DNA of 64,000 nucleotides from Candidatus Saccharicenans subterraneus (GTDB lineage Bacteria; Acidobacteriota; Aminicenantia; Aminicenantales; Saccharicenantaceae): the NCBI GenBank assembly GCA_003426165.1, contig QUAH01000012.1, positions 47,575 through 111,574 of the forward strand, in the 5' to 3' direction. Positions 54,114-63,599 of the stretch are shown one piece after another. Below the pieces are notes generated by a model. That model saw only the letters and a list, made by a program, of their open reading frames with translations, made no database searches and was not told the origin of the DNA. The position numbers and the translations under genes were made by a program. How positions within the stretch are numbered: position 1 is the first letter of the stretch; every line of letters begins with the position of its first letter.

Positions 54114-54803
54114 TTAATCCTTGGTAGCGCCAATCCAGCGATAGATGAAGGCGCCAATGATGCCGCCAGCAATGGGTGCCACCCAGAAAAGCCAGAGCTG
54201 AGCCAGGGCCCACCCTCCAGCGAATACGGCCACTCCAGTGCTTCTGGCCGGATTAACCGAGGTATTGGTCACAGGAATGCTTATCAGGTGAATTAAGGTG
54301 AGGCAGAGCCCGATGGCAATGGGAGCCAGGCCCTGTGGTGCCCGTTTATCAGTTGCCCCCATGATGACGATCAGGAACATGGCGGTCATAACCACCTCGC
54401 AGACCAGGGCTGCCAGCAAAGAATAACCGCCGGGGGAATGGGCGCCGTAGCCGTTTGAGGCAAAGCCGCCAGACAGGCTGAAGCCGGGTTGGCCGCTGGC
54501 TATGACATAAAGAACAGCGCCAGCAGAGATGGCTCCCAGCACCTGGGAAATAATATAAGGCAAAAGTTCTTTACCCGGAAAGCGCCCGCCTGCCCACAGC
54601 CCGAATGAGACTGCCGGGTTTAGATGGCAACCCGAGATATGGCCGATGGCAAAAGCCATGGTCAGCACGGTCAAGCCAAAGGCCAGGGCGACACCGGCAA
54701 AGCCGATACCCAGCCCTCGAAAGGCTGCTGCCAGCACCGCGCTGCCGCAGCCGCCCAGCACCAGCCAGAAAGTGCCGAAAAACTCTGCGCCATACTTTTT
54801 CAT
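54114..54803 (-). CDS. aqpZ: Aquaporin Z water channel
   Basis: The 229-residue protein has six TM helices and both NPA boxes (Asn62-Pro-Ala in HLNPAVS, Asn184-Pro-Ala-Arg in SVNPARS). The aromatic/arginine filter Phe42, His172, Thr181 and Arg187 is that of water-specific AqpZ. Long stretches match E. coli AqpZ as I remember it, for example [20 protein letters not shown] and [20 protein letters not shown], which is closer than expected for this lineage and may reflect transfer. GGGAGGAGGAAGG precedes the ATG. A palindromic repeat lies just past its end. Confidence 0.96.
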   Translation of the reverse strand: MKKYGAEFFGTFWLVLGGCGSAVLAAAFRGLGIGFAGVALAFGLTVLTMAFAIGHISGCHLNPAVSFGLWAGGRFPGKELLPYIISQVLGAISAGAVLYVIASGQPGFSLSGGFASNGYGAHSPGGYSLLAALVCEVVMTAMFLIVIMGATDKRAPQGLAPIAIGLCLTLIHLISIPVTNTSVNPARSTGVAVFAGGWALAQLWLFWVAPIAGGIIGAFIYRWIGATKD

Positions 54804-55008
54804 TCCTTCCTCCTCCCTTATCTTTTTTAATTAATCATACAGGGCCTGGACATCAGAGCAGGTAATATCATAGAGAAAAACTCAGCGTCCATTGGTAATT
54901 GCTTTAATTGGCACCCCTCGACAGGGCAAGAATATAAAAGACCCGGAAAGCTGTCAAGATAATATTGCGGAATAAAGGCAGCGTGGTTCAGGCAGGCCCT
55001 GGCTATTC

Positions 55009-55638
55009 TCAGCGGAATTCTTTGTCCACGATGGTGATGCGTTCAGGGTATTTGATTTCGCCAAAAGGAGTCACCACTTTGGGCTGGATGTCCAGTGCCA
55101 GGCGCGAAGCGCTACCGCTCCGGCCGCCGATAGCCAGCGCCAGCTGCAACAGCTTGTCCAATCCCTGGTTGCCAAAAAATTCGTACAGGTCCAGGCTGAG
55201 TCGAAGGGGGAAAATTGTTTCCTGGCCGGTGCCCGGGATTTCAATCGGACTGTCAATATCACCATAGACCGTGGGCTGGCCATCAATCAGCAGCCGGGCC
55301 GACAGCCCCCTCAGGGTGGCGCCGGACTTGACCTTTCCGGCAGTTCCATCATTGGGATTTATAGCTATGACGTTGAGTATGAATTCTACCGGCAATTTCT
55401 TTGACCCGAAAAGCTGGGCCAGCTTCAATCCATCCTGAACAGAAAAATCGTTCAGGCTGGCCTTGTTGCTCAGAGAGATGCCGGCCAGCGAAAAGCCCTC
55501 CACCGAACCCAGCTTGAACTTGAGGCGCTGAAGCTGGGCCAGGATACTGGCAAAATCACTCATGGAAGCGCAACTCTGAAACATAAAGACTGCAGCCAAC
55601 AAGACGGATGCGATTGCGATAATTTTTTTCCCCATCAT
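55009..55638 (-). CDS. LEA type 2-like lipoprotein, copy 2
   Basis: The 209-residue protein has a lipoprotein signal (FMFQSC, Cys23) and one LEA14/WHy-like domain. It is a close paralogue of the protein at 22193-22819: from residue about 33 to the end the two align without gaps and differ mainly by conservative changes. I use the ATG at 55638, which has AAAGGAAACC at good spacing; a longer frame to 55686 has no such site. The genes are 33 kb apart on the same strand with unrelated neighbours, so this is a dispersed duplication. Confidence 0.75.
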   Translation of the reverse strand: MMGKKIIAIASVLLAAVFMFQSCASMSDFASILAQLQRLKFKLGSVEGFSLAGISLSNKASLNDFSVQDGLKLAQLFGSKKLPVEFILNVIAINPNDGTAGKVKSGATLRGLSARLLIDGQPTVYGDIDSPIEIPGTGQETIFPLRLSLDLYEFFGNQGLDKLLQLALAIGGRSGSASRLALDIQPKVVTPFGEIKYPERITIVDKEFR

Positions 55639-55800
55639 AGGTTTCCTTTCGATTAGTATCATAAAACATACCTTTAGAGCATTCAAACTATAAATAAATT
55701 CAGTCTTTGGGAAAAAAGGCGGGGAGCTGGCAACAAGAGATAGGCGAGGCTACAAAACAAGGAACGCAGAAAACGGGTGACACAGATTTGTTTTCCTTCA

Positions 55801-57129
55801 TTAATGCCAGTTATCCCGCCAGGCCCAGTCGTCGTCTTTTTCCATGACGGCCTGGGTCATCATCGACATCCGGCCGCCGTCGTCTTTAAGATTCGAACCG
55901 AGGCTGTATACTATAAAACCATCGTTTGTAGCTTTATAGACAAGCGGCTGCCCGTTAAAAGGGTCAACCGGTTCTTTCGCCAGGAATCCGGGCACCAGCT
56001 CCGACAGGGCCGCAGGATATCTTCCGTTCATCTGACGGAAGAGCTTGCCGGCCAGCCCGGTCCTGGCCGCTTCGAGCTGTGCTTCCAGGGTAGCCTCTTT
56101 CAATATAACTGTATAAAGATGCGGCAGAAGGAGCCTCGCCATCCGGTAGGGGGCAGGTATTTTCGGGTCTTGAAGTAACCCGGCCCGGGCTTTTTCGTTT
56201 CTGAAAAATGGCTCGGTTATGCCTTCCATCGTGCCGGCCTGGCGACGGCAGACCCAGATCAGCTCGGCTTTCAGGAGCGGGCGGGTCAGCCAGAAATAGA
56301 TTCTTTCTAACGGCTTTTCGTTGACGCCCCCGAGGGATTTTCCCGCGAGAACATGTCTGTAGTATTCAACCAGAAAACCGGAGAATTCACGTTTGAAAAC
56401 CATGGCCATGGTTGTTCGCCACCACTCCGGGTCAAGCAATTCCATGAGGTGGCGAGCTGTTTCTTCGGCCAGTGGTTTTCCGGAGACAATCCGGTTCAGG
56501 TTATGGGCCAGCAGCCTGGTGTTGGCCATGGCTATGAGATAGATCATAACCGAGGGCGAATCAGCATAGAGCCGGCAAAACTTTAACCCCTTCACCATCT
56601 GCTCCACAGCCTGGTCAAGCTGCCCGCTTTCCGCCTTAAAGATTGAATCTGCAGCCAGAAGTCTTGTGGCCTGCATCAGGAGCACCGCGTTAGGCATTTC
56701 CTGTATCGGAACCGGGTCTTTTGTTATTGCATATTGAAAGCATCTCCGGCCAGCGGCCTCGAGCATCAGGTCTAGAGCCTTCCGGTTCTTTTCTGCGGTC
56801 GCGGCCAGCTTCATCCTCTCTTCCGGGCTGAATTCCTTCCAGTCCGAAATGTCACTCACCCCGGGGAGTAATTGCTTGTCTTCTGGTTCAAACACCAGAA
56901 GGGATTCGGCTGTTTTCCACAGCAGGGCGGCATTTTCCAGGTCGGGGCACGGAGGCAAGAGGGAGCTGGCCTCGATGAGCAACCCTCTGGCTCTGGCTTC
57001 GGATAAACAGCGTTCAAGGTTCCGCCCGATGGCGTAATTAAGAATGGCCCTGACCCCCAGCACAATGATTACCAGGATCAGGATGATCAAACCGACCCGA
57101 CCTAAAACCTTTTTCATTCCGGCCGCCAA
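55801..57129 (-). CDS. Membrane-anchored hypothetical protein with pseudopilin-like C-terminus
   Basis: The 442-residue protein has one N-terminal TM helix (about 10-30) and a long helical body. The C-terminus (YPAALSELVPGFLAKEPVDPF, then GQPLVYK and IVYSLGSNLKDDGG) matches the tail often seen in type II pseudopilin-like and planctomycete/acidobacterial hypothetical proteins. Function is unknown. The start is TTG at 57129: GGAGGG lies 8 nt before it, whereas the ATG four codons later would be too far. It lies just downstream of the DUF4438 gene, with 59 nt between. Confidence 0.7.
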   Translation of the reverse strand: MAAGMKKVLGRVGLIILILVIIVLGVRAILNYAIGRNLERCLSEARARGLLIEASSLLPPCPDLENAALLWKTAESLLVFEPEDKQLLPGVSDISDWKEFSPEERMKLAATAEKNRKALDLMLEAAGRRCFQYAITKDPVPIQEMPNAVLLMQATRLLAADSIFKAESGQLDQAVEQMVKGLKFCRLYADSPSVMIYLIAMANTRLLAHNLNRIVSGKPLAEETARHLMELLDPEWWRTTMAMVFKREFSGFLVEYYRHVLAGKSLGGVNEKPLERIYFWLTRPLLKAELIWVCRRQAGTMEGITEPFFRNEKARAGLLQDPKIPAPYRMARLLLPHLYTVILKEATLEAQLEAARTGLAGKLFRQMNGRYPAALSELVPGFLAKEPVDPFNGQPLVYKATNDGFIVYSLGSNLKDDGGRMSMMTQAVMEKDDDWAWRDNWH

Positions 57130-57188
57130 TTGATTTGCCCTCCTATATAATTTCCAGTCTAATAAATTGAGCCACGAATTTCATCCCT

Positions 57189-59183
57189 TCATTGCGCCTG
57201 CCTGATCCCGAGGATGCGGGCCATGTTGGCAGCGGGGTCCAGCTTGACCTTGATGCGACCGGGCATGGCGCTGAGTATTGGGTTTACCCCTGGGCCATGG
57301 CCTGAGTGATCACTGAAACCGTGGATGATAGTGCCGATAGTGACCGCGCCTTCGTAGCGGCCGCGACCGTAGTAGTCATAGTGGTCCCTGATAGCCACGA
57401 TATCACCGAGCCGGAGCTTCTTCAGATTGAATTTTTCCACTGCTTCCGGACAGGTAGTCTGAATGTCGTAGTCGATGGCTTCGATGCCCTGGCCGCCGAT
57501 TCCAGAGCCCATCAGATAGCCGGGAACTTCCATAACCACCGGTACCACTAGCTGGTTGCCCTCGACCACGATGCCAATTTTTTCCAGAGCTTCCGGTGAA
57601 ATCTTGTTCACCCGGACATCTTCAAAGCCAAGAATCTTTAGCCCGACGCCCCGCGCCTTAACCAGTACCCGGTCGTTGATGGTCAGCTTTTCCTTGACTT
57701 CAGCCGGGAACCAGACCTTGTCGTCCGAGCCGGCATGCCGTCCAATGTACAACCCCTTACTGCCACGGGCCTCGCCGGAAATAACAACGGCCTCATTCCC
57801 GATGCAGGCCAGCAGGGCCAGGGCTGTTTCCATCGGGCTCTGGCGGTCGCGTCCCTGGATAGTGACATCCGGTTCAACGTGGTCGGCCTCGGCCCAGCCG
57901 TAGGTGGTGTCGCCGTAGCTCACGTTGTAATTGATGGAAGCCATGCCAATCCCGAGCTTTGATTTCCCGTCAAAGCCGGGGGAGTAATCGAGGGCTCCGG
58001 CCGGTTGAATAACGCCTTCCACGGCGATGGTTAGCAGCTCATCCTTGTTGGTTTTGATCGGGCCCTGGTAGGGGGCCTTTTTCGCAACCCGCGGGGCAGC
58101 GGTGGCAGTTGAAATTTCGGGTTTCGTGGTCTTTTTAGCGGATACGGGTAACCCGAGCAGCTTTGCCAGATTGGCCTCAGGGTCAAGCATTAAGGTCAGC
58201 TTTCCGGTCTGGCAGGAGAGGACCGGGGTCACCCCAATTCCCAGCCCGGAAATATCGCTCGGCCCGCTGACCACCACCCCCACCGTGCCCGCGCCCCGGT
58301 AATAGCCTTTGCCATAATTGCACTCGATGTCTTCCAGGAAAACCAGGTCGCCAAAGCGCAGCTCGTCGAGTCCGTATTTCTTGATGTCCGGGGGATAGCA
58401 GGTCTGGATGCTGAAATGCCCGAACAGGCTTCCCGCCCCCGGCCCGGAACCAACGATTTCCGCCGGAATTTTCTTAACCACAGGGACAACAAGTTTCCCA
58501 TCCTGCACCTGGATGGCCATCTTTTCCAGAACGCCCGGCGACAGGCTGTGGATGAAAACTTCCGGGAAACCATCTATCTGTAGCCCGATGCCCTCGGCTT
58601 TGACCTGTAGCTCATCACCGTAGGCCAGTTTTTCTTTGGTCTCGCCATCAAAATTGACCAGGACATAGCCACCGAATTTCCCGATGACCACGCCCTTCGC
58701 TCCACGGGCAGCGCCACCCAGAACGCGGACCTCATTGCCGATGGCGGTGTTGGTCAGCCAGGCCTGGCGAAATCTGTCTTCGCCGACACCCTCGGTGGCC
58801 ACGCCCACGGTGACCTGGTCGGTAGCCGCCCAGCCAAAAACCGGGTCGCCCGGGCCCAGCGTGTAATTTATCCCGGCCAGGCCAATGGCCATCTTCGGCC
58901 GGCCGTCCCAGGTGGTGAGGTAGTAGCGTGACGGCTGCGGATGGGCCACCTGTCCCTTAACGGCCATGACCACCAGCCTGTCCCTGTTGGTGCGGATATT
59001 TTCTGGGCCAGGTGTGGCCAGTGCCGAGAGAGGCAGCCAGGAACAAATAATAAAAAGAATGAGGATGATAATGGATATTGTAGGGATTGACTTCATCAAG
59101 TCTTTGAATTTATTGCCCGGGGCCTTGTCCCTTCTGGGTTTCATTCTTACGGATTCAATTACCGGAAATTTTTCTACTGACAT
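57189..59183 (-). CDS. Exported tandem DUF4438 protein
   Basis: The 664-residue protein has a membrane segment (about 35-55) and two homologous halves (about 62-345 and 380-660). Each half contains NRDRLVV/NKDELLT, a GAARGAKG or GEARGSKG stretch, PVVxxIP, and ends with LDPxANxAxxLG. Each half matches DUF4438, known mainly as a single-domain protein of thermophilic bacteria. Function is unknown. AGGAGG directly before the ATG supports the start. The linker (about 350-378) is Thr/Ala/Lys-rich. Confidence 0.82.
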   Translation of the reverse strand: MSVEKFPVIESVRMKPRRDKAPGNKFKDLMKSIPTISIIILILFIICSWLPLSALATPGPENIRTNRDRLVVMAVKGQVAHPQPSRYYLTTWDGRPKMAIGLAGINYTLGPGDPVFGWAATDQVTVGVATEGVGEDRFRQAWLTNTAIGNEVRVLGGAARGAKGVVIGKFGGYVLVNFDGETKEKLAYGDELQVKAEGIGLQIDGFPEVFIHSLSPGVLEKMAIQVQDGKLVVPVVKKIPAEIVGSGPGAGSLFGHFSIQTCYPPDIKKYGLDELRFGDLVFLEDIECNYGKGYYRGAGTVGVVVSGPSDISGLGIGVTPVLSCQTGKLTLMLDPEANLAKLLGLPVSAKKTTKPEISTATAAPRVAKKAPYQGPIKTNKDELLTIAVEGVIQPAGALDYSPGFDGKSKLGIGMASINYNVSYGDTTYGWAEADHVEPDVTIQGRDRQSPMETALALLACIGNEAVVISGEARGSKGLYIGRHAGSDDKVWFPAEVKEKLTINDRVLVKARGVGLKILGFEDVRVNKISPEALEKIGIVVEGNQLVVPVVMEVPGYLMGSGIGGQGIEAIDYDIQTTCPEAVEKFNLKKLRLGDIVAIRDHYDYYGRGRYEGAVTIGTIIHGFSDHSGHGPGVNPILSAMPGRIKVKLDPAANMARILGIRQAQ

Positions 59184-59682
59184 CGTGTCCTCCTGATTGA
59201 ATTTTCATATATCACTATATTAATTTTTCCCCTTATTATAGTTTTGTTTCCAACAGACTATCAATAAAAAAAGACAGCCTGGAAGCTATGGGTGTTCGTC
59301 CGGGGGGACAATAAAGCGACGGCGGTGCTGGATTCACTTTTTTGGTACAGGAGGCAGACTCAATCGTGGGCAACCAGCTCAGTTTAGCATTTTCAGCTCT
59401 GGCCTCACCTGGTGACACCCGGAATCAGTTCAGATGATGAACCGCTCTTAGTCTTTTGGTAACAAATTATGACCGTGATATCTGGATTTTCTTAATAAGG
59501 GAATAGTCGGTGTCGAGATTTCAGTTCCGCTCCGGTCTCTGCCCGATATCTGGCCTGGACCGGAATATCGGTTGGGGAAGCTATGTTTTCCAGTGGCCAG
59601 TTAGACAGGCCAATTAAACTTGGGCTATGGCTGATAAGACGTAGGCTTGATTAAGGTGGACGTCTTGAGGCGGCCCCGCTTT
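59184..59682. other. Intergenic region without recognised gene
   Basis: About 500 bases between the DUF4438 start and the end of the lipoprotein gene. The first 60 bases are A/T-rich and presumably hold the DUF4438 promoter. A 60-codon minus frame (59236-59418) has no ribosome-binding site. No tRNA, repeat or RNA motif is visible. Confidence 0.4.
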
Positions 59683-60294
59683 TCAATCGAACTTTTTCAG
59701 GTCAATGGCATTAAAGAAATCATAAAGGATATTATTATTTTCAATGTTATTCCCGCGGATGGTGATCAGGAACCTATCCTTTATCAGAACCTGCAGCTGG
59801 CCATCTTTGTCCTGATAATCATATTCTTCAATGGCCGGTTGATTGTTGATCTTGGTAGTCTTGACATAATGCCTGTCATCTTTGGCCGAAAAACCCATCT
59901 GTACCATCTGCTGGAATTGTCCCATCGTCCAGGCGATCCGGGCCGTATCCATTATTATAACGTGGACGCGGGACTCGCCGGAGCTGTAATCGGCTTCAGC
60001 CATGGAAGTCTGGCCCTCACCATAAGAGAATTGCTGCCCCCTGACGTTGCTCTTGGTCCAGCCCGACTTCTCGGGCAATAATTGCTCCAGCACCTTAAAA
60101 TCAAGGGCGGTTACCTTTTCAGCCGTCTTTTCAGCTTTCTCCGCCGGTTCCGGGGCTGATTTTGCTTCTTCTGCTGGTCGTTCTGTCTTGCTAACGGTTT
60201 TCTCGGGCTTGGCACTTTTCGCTTCTTCGGCCTTCTTACAGGAAAAGGTCAAAACCAGGAGTACAACAAAAAGGCACGTTAAAAATCTCTTCAT
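59683..60294 (-). CDS. Lipoprotein with charged linker
   Basis: The 203-residue protein has a lipoprotein signal (LTFSC, Cys19), a Lys/Glu/Ala-rich flexible linker (about 20-62) and a compact C-terminal domain (about 65-203) with conserved-looking stretches QFSYGEGQTSMAEADY and RFLITIRGNNIEN. I recognise no family. The linker length suggests a domain held away from the membrane. GGGGAGG precedes the ATG. Confidence 0.7.
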   Translation of the reverse strand: MKRFLTCLFVVLLVLTFSCKKAEEAKSAKPEKTVSKTERPAEEAKSAPEPAEKAEKTAEKVTALDFKVLEQLLPEKSGWTKSNVRGQQFSYGEGQTSMAEADYSSGESRVHVIIMDTARIAWTMGQFQQMVQMGFSAKDDRHYVKTTKINNQPAIEEYDYQDKDGQLQVLIKDRFLITIRGNNIENNNILYDFFNAIDLKKFD

Positions 60295-60459
60295 TTTTCC
60301 TCCCCTTGAAAAATTATAAATCTTAGAATTGCGGGAAAATTCCTCCCTCCTTCCTATGGGACACGGCGGAATTTAATAAAAGCATAGAATTTATTTGACA
60401 CGGGTGTCAAGGGAAAGGTTGCCGCGGCCACAGCCCGGGAGTGATAAACGGGGATAAAC

Positions 60460-60559
60460 GGGGACACCTGCAGGTGTCCCCATATTTTCTTATCTGTTAT
60501 TTATTTTCGCCGATTTCCGCCATATGGGGAAAAATTCGGGGACACTTGCAGGTGTCCCC
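60460..60559. repeat. 100-bp GGGGACAC dimer element, copy A (copies 14-15)
   Basis: Palindromes at 60460-60481 (N6 = CTGCAG) and 60538-60559 (N6 = TTGCAG), 78 bp apart from start to start, joined by a T-rich spacer containing CCATATGGGGAAAAATTC. Nearly identical to the elements at 62407 and 63600. It lies between the divergent starts of the lipoprotein and FlgO/TPR genes. Confidence 0.95.
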
Positions 60560-60618
60560 TCTGTTAATTGACTTGATTCTGAACATTCATATAAATTAAT
60601 AGCGGGTTAGAGGGAAAC

Positions 60619-62388
60619 ATGAGTCCTGCCAGGCGGGAAAACCCGCACGCCGCCAAGGCCGGGTCATCCGGGCTAAAAGATTTCCTGGATCAGATGCGTA
60701 AGAAGCGGATGGTGGAAATCCTGGCCGGGTTTGTCGGGGGCGGCTGGTTGGTATATGAAATCGTCCACTGGGTCCTGGTCGTTCATTATCATCTTCCCGA
60801 AAAGCTGCTGGATATAACCATAATCACCCTGGTGGGTACCCTCCTCGGCACCCTGACCTGGCGGTGGTTTGCCGGCCGGGAAAGACCCGGGAAATTAAAA
60901 CCAGAGTTAATTCTGATTCCTCTGATATTCCTCATTACCATAGTTCTCGATATAAACCTGCTCCTTCGCTTGAAGGAACCCGCCCAGGAGCCAGTTTCAA
61001 CTCCCATATGGAAGAACTCGCTGGCCGTTCTTCCCTTTGTTGACCTGAGCCCTCAGAAGGACCAGGAATACTTCTGTGACGGGATGACCGAGGAAATCAT
61101 CGGCCAGCTCTCCAGGATCAGAGAACTAAAGGTCATCTCCCGCACCTCTGTCGTCCGTTACCGCAACACCCAGAAGTCCATAAAGGAGATCGCCGGGGAA
61201 CTGGGCGTGGCCAACATCCTTGAGGGAAGCATCCGGAGAGAAGGAGATATGATTCGGGTCAGTGCCCAGCTAATAAATGCCGAAAATGGCTTTCATCTCT
61301 GGTCGGACAAATACGACCGCAGGCTGTCCGGAGTCTTTGCCATCCAGGACGAAATTTCCCAGGCCATTGCCACTGCTCTCAAACTTAAACTGAGTCTCGA
61401 ATCGGTTGAAGCTCTCAGGGCCGGACGCCCGGATAATATGAAGCTCTACGAAGCCTATCTTCAGGGAATGTATTTCATAAACAGCCGGTACGTGGTTACC
61501 TACAGGGAAGAGGACTTCATCAAGGCCCTGGAGATGTTTGAAGCCGCCAGGGAAATTGACCCGGGCTATGCCCAGACCTACCTGGGAATAGCCTGGGCTT
61601 ACTGGCATAAATATTCTCTGACCGTTCGCCAGGAGGACCTGGACCAGGTTGTCTCCTATGGAGAAAAGGCCTACCAGCTTGACCCCGAATACGCGGGCTC
61701 AAATCTGGCCAGGGGGTTTAACCACTTCCTCCGAGGTGAATACGACCAGGCGTTCGAAAAATACCGCATAGCCTTTGAGAAGAGCCCGAATAACCACATG
61801 ATTTGCACAGCAATCGGATACTCGCTTTCAGAGATCGGCCTGTTCGAAACGGCTATTCCCTTCTTTTTGAAGAGCATTGAACTCGCTCCCTTCTATATCT
61901 TTTCCAGGACCATCCTGGCCACCTGCTACCGGGGCCTGGGGGAGTTTAAGAAATCTGAGCTATACTTAAGAGAAGCTCTGAACCTGAATCCGCAGAATCC
62001 GTTCTGCCTCGGACATTTGGCCAGACACATGATCCAGGCGGGGAGATATGAAGAGGCCGAGAAACTGCTGGCAGAGCTCCAAAGAGTGGAGCCGGACTTC
62101 TGGGTCCTTCCTGAATACAAGGCCCAGCTCTATGCGGCCCGGGGAGAAAAAGAAAAAGCCCTTGCCCTGTCAACCGGGTCAACAGTCTATTCTCTGCTGG
62201 GGATGAAAGACGAGGCCATCGCGGCCATGCAGAAAGAGATGTCGGAAGGAACCTTCTATCCATACCTGAGGCTGATTAACGACCCCTGCCTGAAAATGCT
62301 CCGGGGAGACCCGCGATTTGAGCAGATGGTCAGCCGGGCGAAACAGATTCACGAAGAATTGCTCAAAAAATACGGAAATTACTTTTGA
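60619..62388 (+). CDS. FlgO/TPR membrane protein
   Basis: The 589-residue protein has three TM helices (about 30-50, 60-78, 95-116), a FlgO/TolB-N-like domain (about 130-255: SLAVLPFVDLSPQKDQEYFCDGMTEEI, ANILEGSIRREGDMIRVSAQLI) and about eight TPR units (about 275-570). This plan is common in acidobacterial proteins, often with a DNA-binding or cyclase domain at the N-terminus; here that domain is replaced by membrane helices. The molecular role is unknown. AGAGGG before the ATG supports the start. Dimer elements flank the gene on both sides. Confidence 0.82.
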   Translation: MSPARRENPHAAKAGSSGLKDFLDQMRKKRMVEILAGFVGGGWLVYEIVHWVLVVHYHLPEKLLDITIITLVGTLLGTLTWRWFAGRERPGKLKPELILIPLIFLITIVLDINLLLRLKEPAQEPVSTPIWKNSLAVLPFVDLSPQKDQEYFCDGMTEEIIGQLSRIRELKVISRTSVVRYRNTQKSIKEIAGELGVANILEGSIRREGDMIRVSAQLINAENGFHLWSDKYDRRLSGVFAIQDEISQAIATALKLKLSLESVEALRAGRPDNMKLYEAYLQGMYFINSRYVVTYREEDFIKALEMFEAAREIDPGYAQTYLGIAWAYWHKYSLTVRQEDLDQVVSYGEKAYQLDPEYAGSNLARGFNHFLRGEYDQAFEKYRIAFEKSPNNHMICTAIGYSLSEIGLFETAIPFFLKSIELAPFYIFSRTILATCYRGLGEFKKSELYLREALNLNPQNPFCLGHLARHMIQAGRYEEAEKLLAELQRVEPDFWVLPEYKAQLYAARGEKEKALALSTGSTVYSLLGMKDEAIAAMQKEMSEGTFYPYLRLINDPCLKMLRGDPRFEQMVSRAKQIHEELLKKYGNYF

Positions 62389-62406
62389 GAAGAGGGGATG
62401 AGAAGA

Positions 62407-62506
62407 GGGGACACCTGCAAGTGTCCCCATATTGTTTTATCTGTTATTTTATTTCGCCGATTTCCGCCATATGGGGAAAAATTCGGGGACACTTGCAGGT
62501 GTCCCC
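62407..62506. repeat. 100-bp GGGGACAC dimer element, copy B (copies 16-17)
   Basis: Palindromes at 62407-62428 (N6 = CTGCAA) and 62485-62506 (N6 = TTGCAG), 78 bp apart, with a spacer almost identical to copies A and C. The element fills the gap between the convergent ends of the FlgO/TPR and RraA genes. Confidence 0.95.
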
Positions 62507-62514
62507 TCTTATTC

Positions 62515-63381
62515 TTATTTTATGGTGGGGTCTTCCTTGAGGCCGACCTTTTTATAAAGGTCGCGGCGGCCGGCCTTGTCGGCTTCCATTATCTTCCTGG
62601 CGTACCTGGCCACCTCTTCGGCCCTGGCCCGCGGCACCACGACCACCCCATCACCGTCGGCCACGATCACGTCCCCGGGGACGACCAGCACGCCGCCGCA
62701 GACTACGGGCCTATTCACCGATTCCAGCTCGTTCCGACCGGGCCTTATGCCGCGCCCCGGCTTCCTGAAATAAAGGGGGACACGCTCGACGATTATTTCG
62801 TCGGTATCCCTGGCGGTGGCATCGGTCACCACTCCCACGCAACCCAGCCTTTTCCATTCGAGTATGTTGTAGGAGCCAATGGAGCCAACGTCGGCCCCGG
62901 GCGCATCTTCGATCACCAGGGCGGTTCCTTTGCGTATCAGCCGTGTAAACAGCTCTCCCGATAGCCGCTCGTACCAGTCGCCGGCCCAGCGGTCGTAATC
63001 CTCGGTGGACCTGGACCCGGCTGGCGGTTTCTGGGTGGGAACGTACCTGGCCGTCACCGCTATGCCCACGAAGCGGTGGGTGAAGCGCGTCGTGTCGCGC
63101 CACAGCGGGTGGATGTCCGGGTCCATGAGCCCGATATTCTGCAACCCGACCGCATCCATCCCGTCCGCGACGTCGGCCACCCGCAGCCCCTTGAACAGCT
63201 CCAGAAGGCGCTGGTCTTCGGCCTCTGAGTAAACCGGTGTAGGTATGAAATTCATACCACGGCGCAAGGCCTCCGTGGTGCTGGCTTTTTCCTCCAGGAC
63301 CTGGGCCGGGGCCTGGATATAAAACAGCAGACAGATGGCGGCCAAAAGAATACCGGCTGAATGCTTGGCGCGTTTATTCAT
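62515..63381 (-). CDS. Exported RraA-family protein
   Basis: The 288-residue protein has a signal peptide (about 8-27) and a RraA/HMG-aldolase-like domain (about 60-260). Family marks are VADVADGMDAVG, the glycine-rich GSIGSYNILEWKRLGCVGVVTDATARD and PGDVIVADGDGVVVVP. Cytoplasmic members are aldolases/decarboxylases of oxaloacetate-type acids or regulators of RNase E; an exported one is unusual, so an extracellular aldolase or a divergent role is possible. AGGAGGAAAGG precedes the ATG. Confidence 0.85.
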   Translation of the reverse strand: MNKRAKHSAGILLAAICLLFYIQAPAQVLEEKASTTEALRRGMNFIPTPVYSEAEDQRLLELFKGLRVADVADGMDAVGLQNIGLMDPDIHPLWRDTTRFTHRFVGIAVTARYVPTQKPPAGSRSTEDYDRWAGDWYERLSGELFTRLIRKGTALVIEDAPGADVGSIGSYNILEWKRLGCVGVVTDATARDTDEIIVERVPLYFRKPGRGIRPGRNELESVNRPVVCGGVLVVPGDVIVADGDGVVVVPRARAEEVARYARKIMEADKAGRRDLYKKVGLKEDPTIK

Positions 63382-63599
63382 CCTTTCCTCCTTTTTTCAA
63401 TGGCTTTATATATCGCCATCCCGAGCGGTGTCAAGGATATAAAGGATAGGGGTGGGGAAGTGGTGGTTTCGGCTTTTTTCATATCTATCGCACAAAAAAT
63501 CTGTCCAGGCAATTTCGGTTCTTGACGGATACCCTGGCCCGGCTAACAGGCAGGAAAAAGGTTTACCTCATTCATGGTCCCTGACGAACAGGGCGAACA

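Noticed and set aside
59236..59418. 60-codon minus-strand ORF
   Set aside because: No ribosome-binding site, odd composition, no neighbour logic.
62398..62964. 188-codon plus-strand ORF across a dimer element
   Set aside because: It translates the palindromic repeat itself and then runs antisense to the RraA gene; similar frames occur at the other copies.
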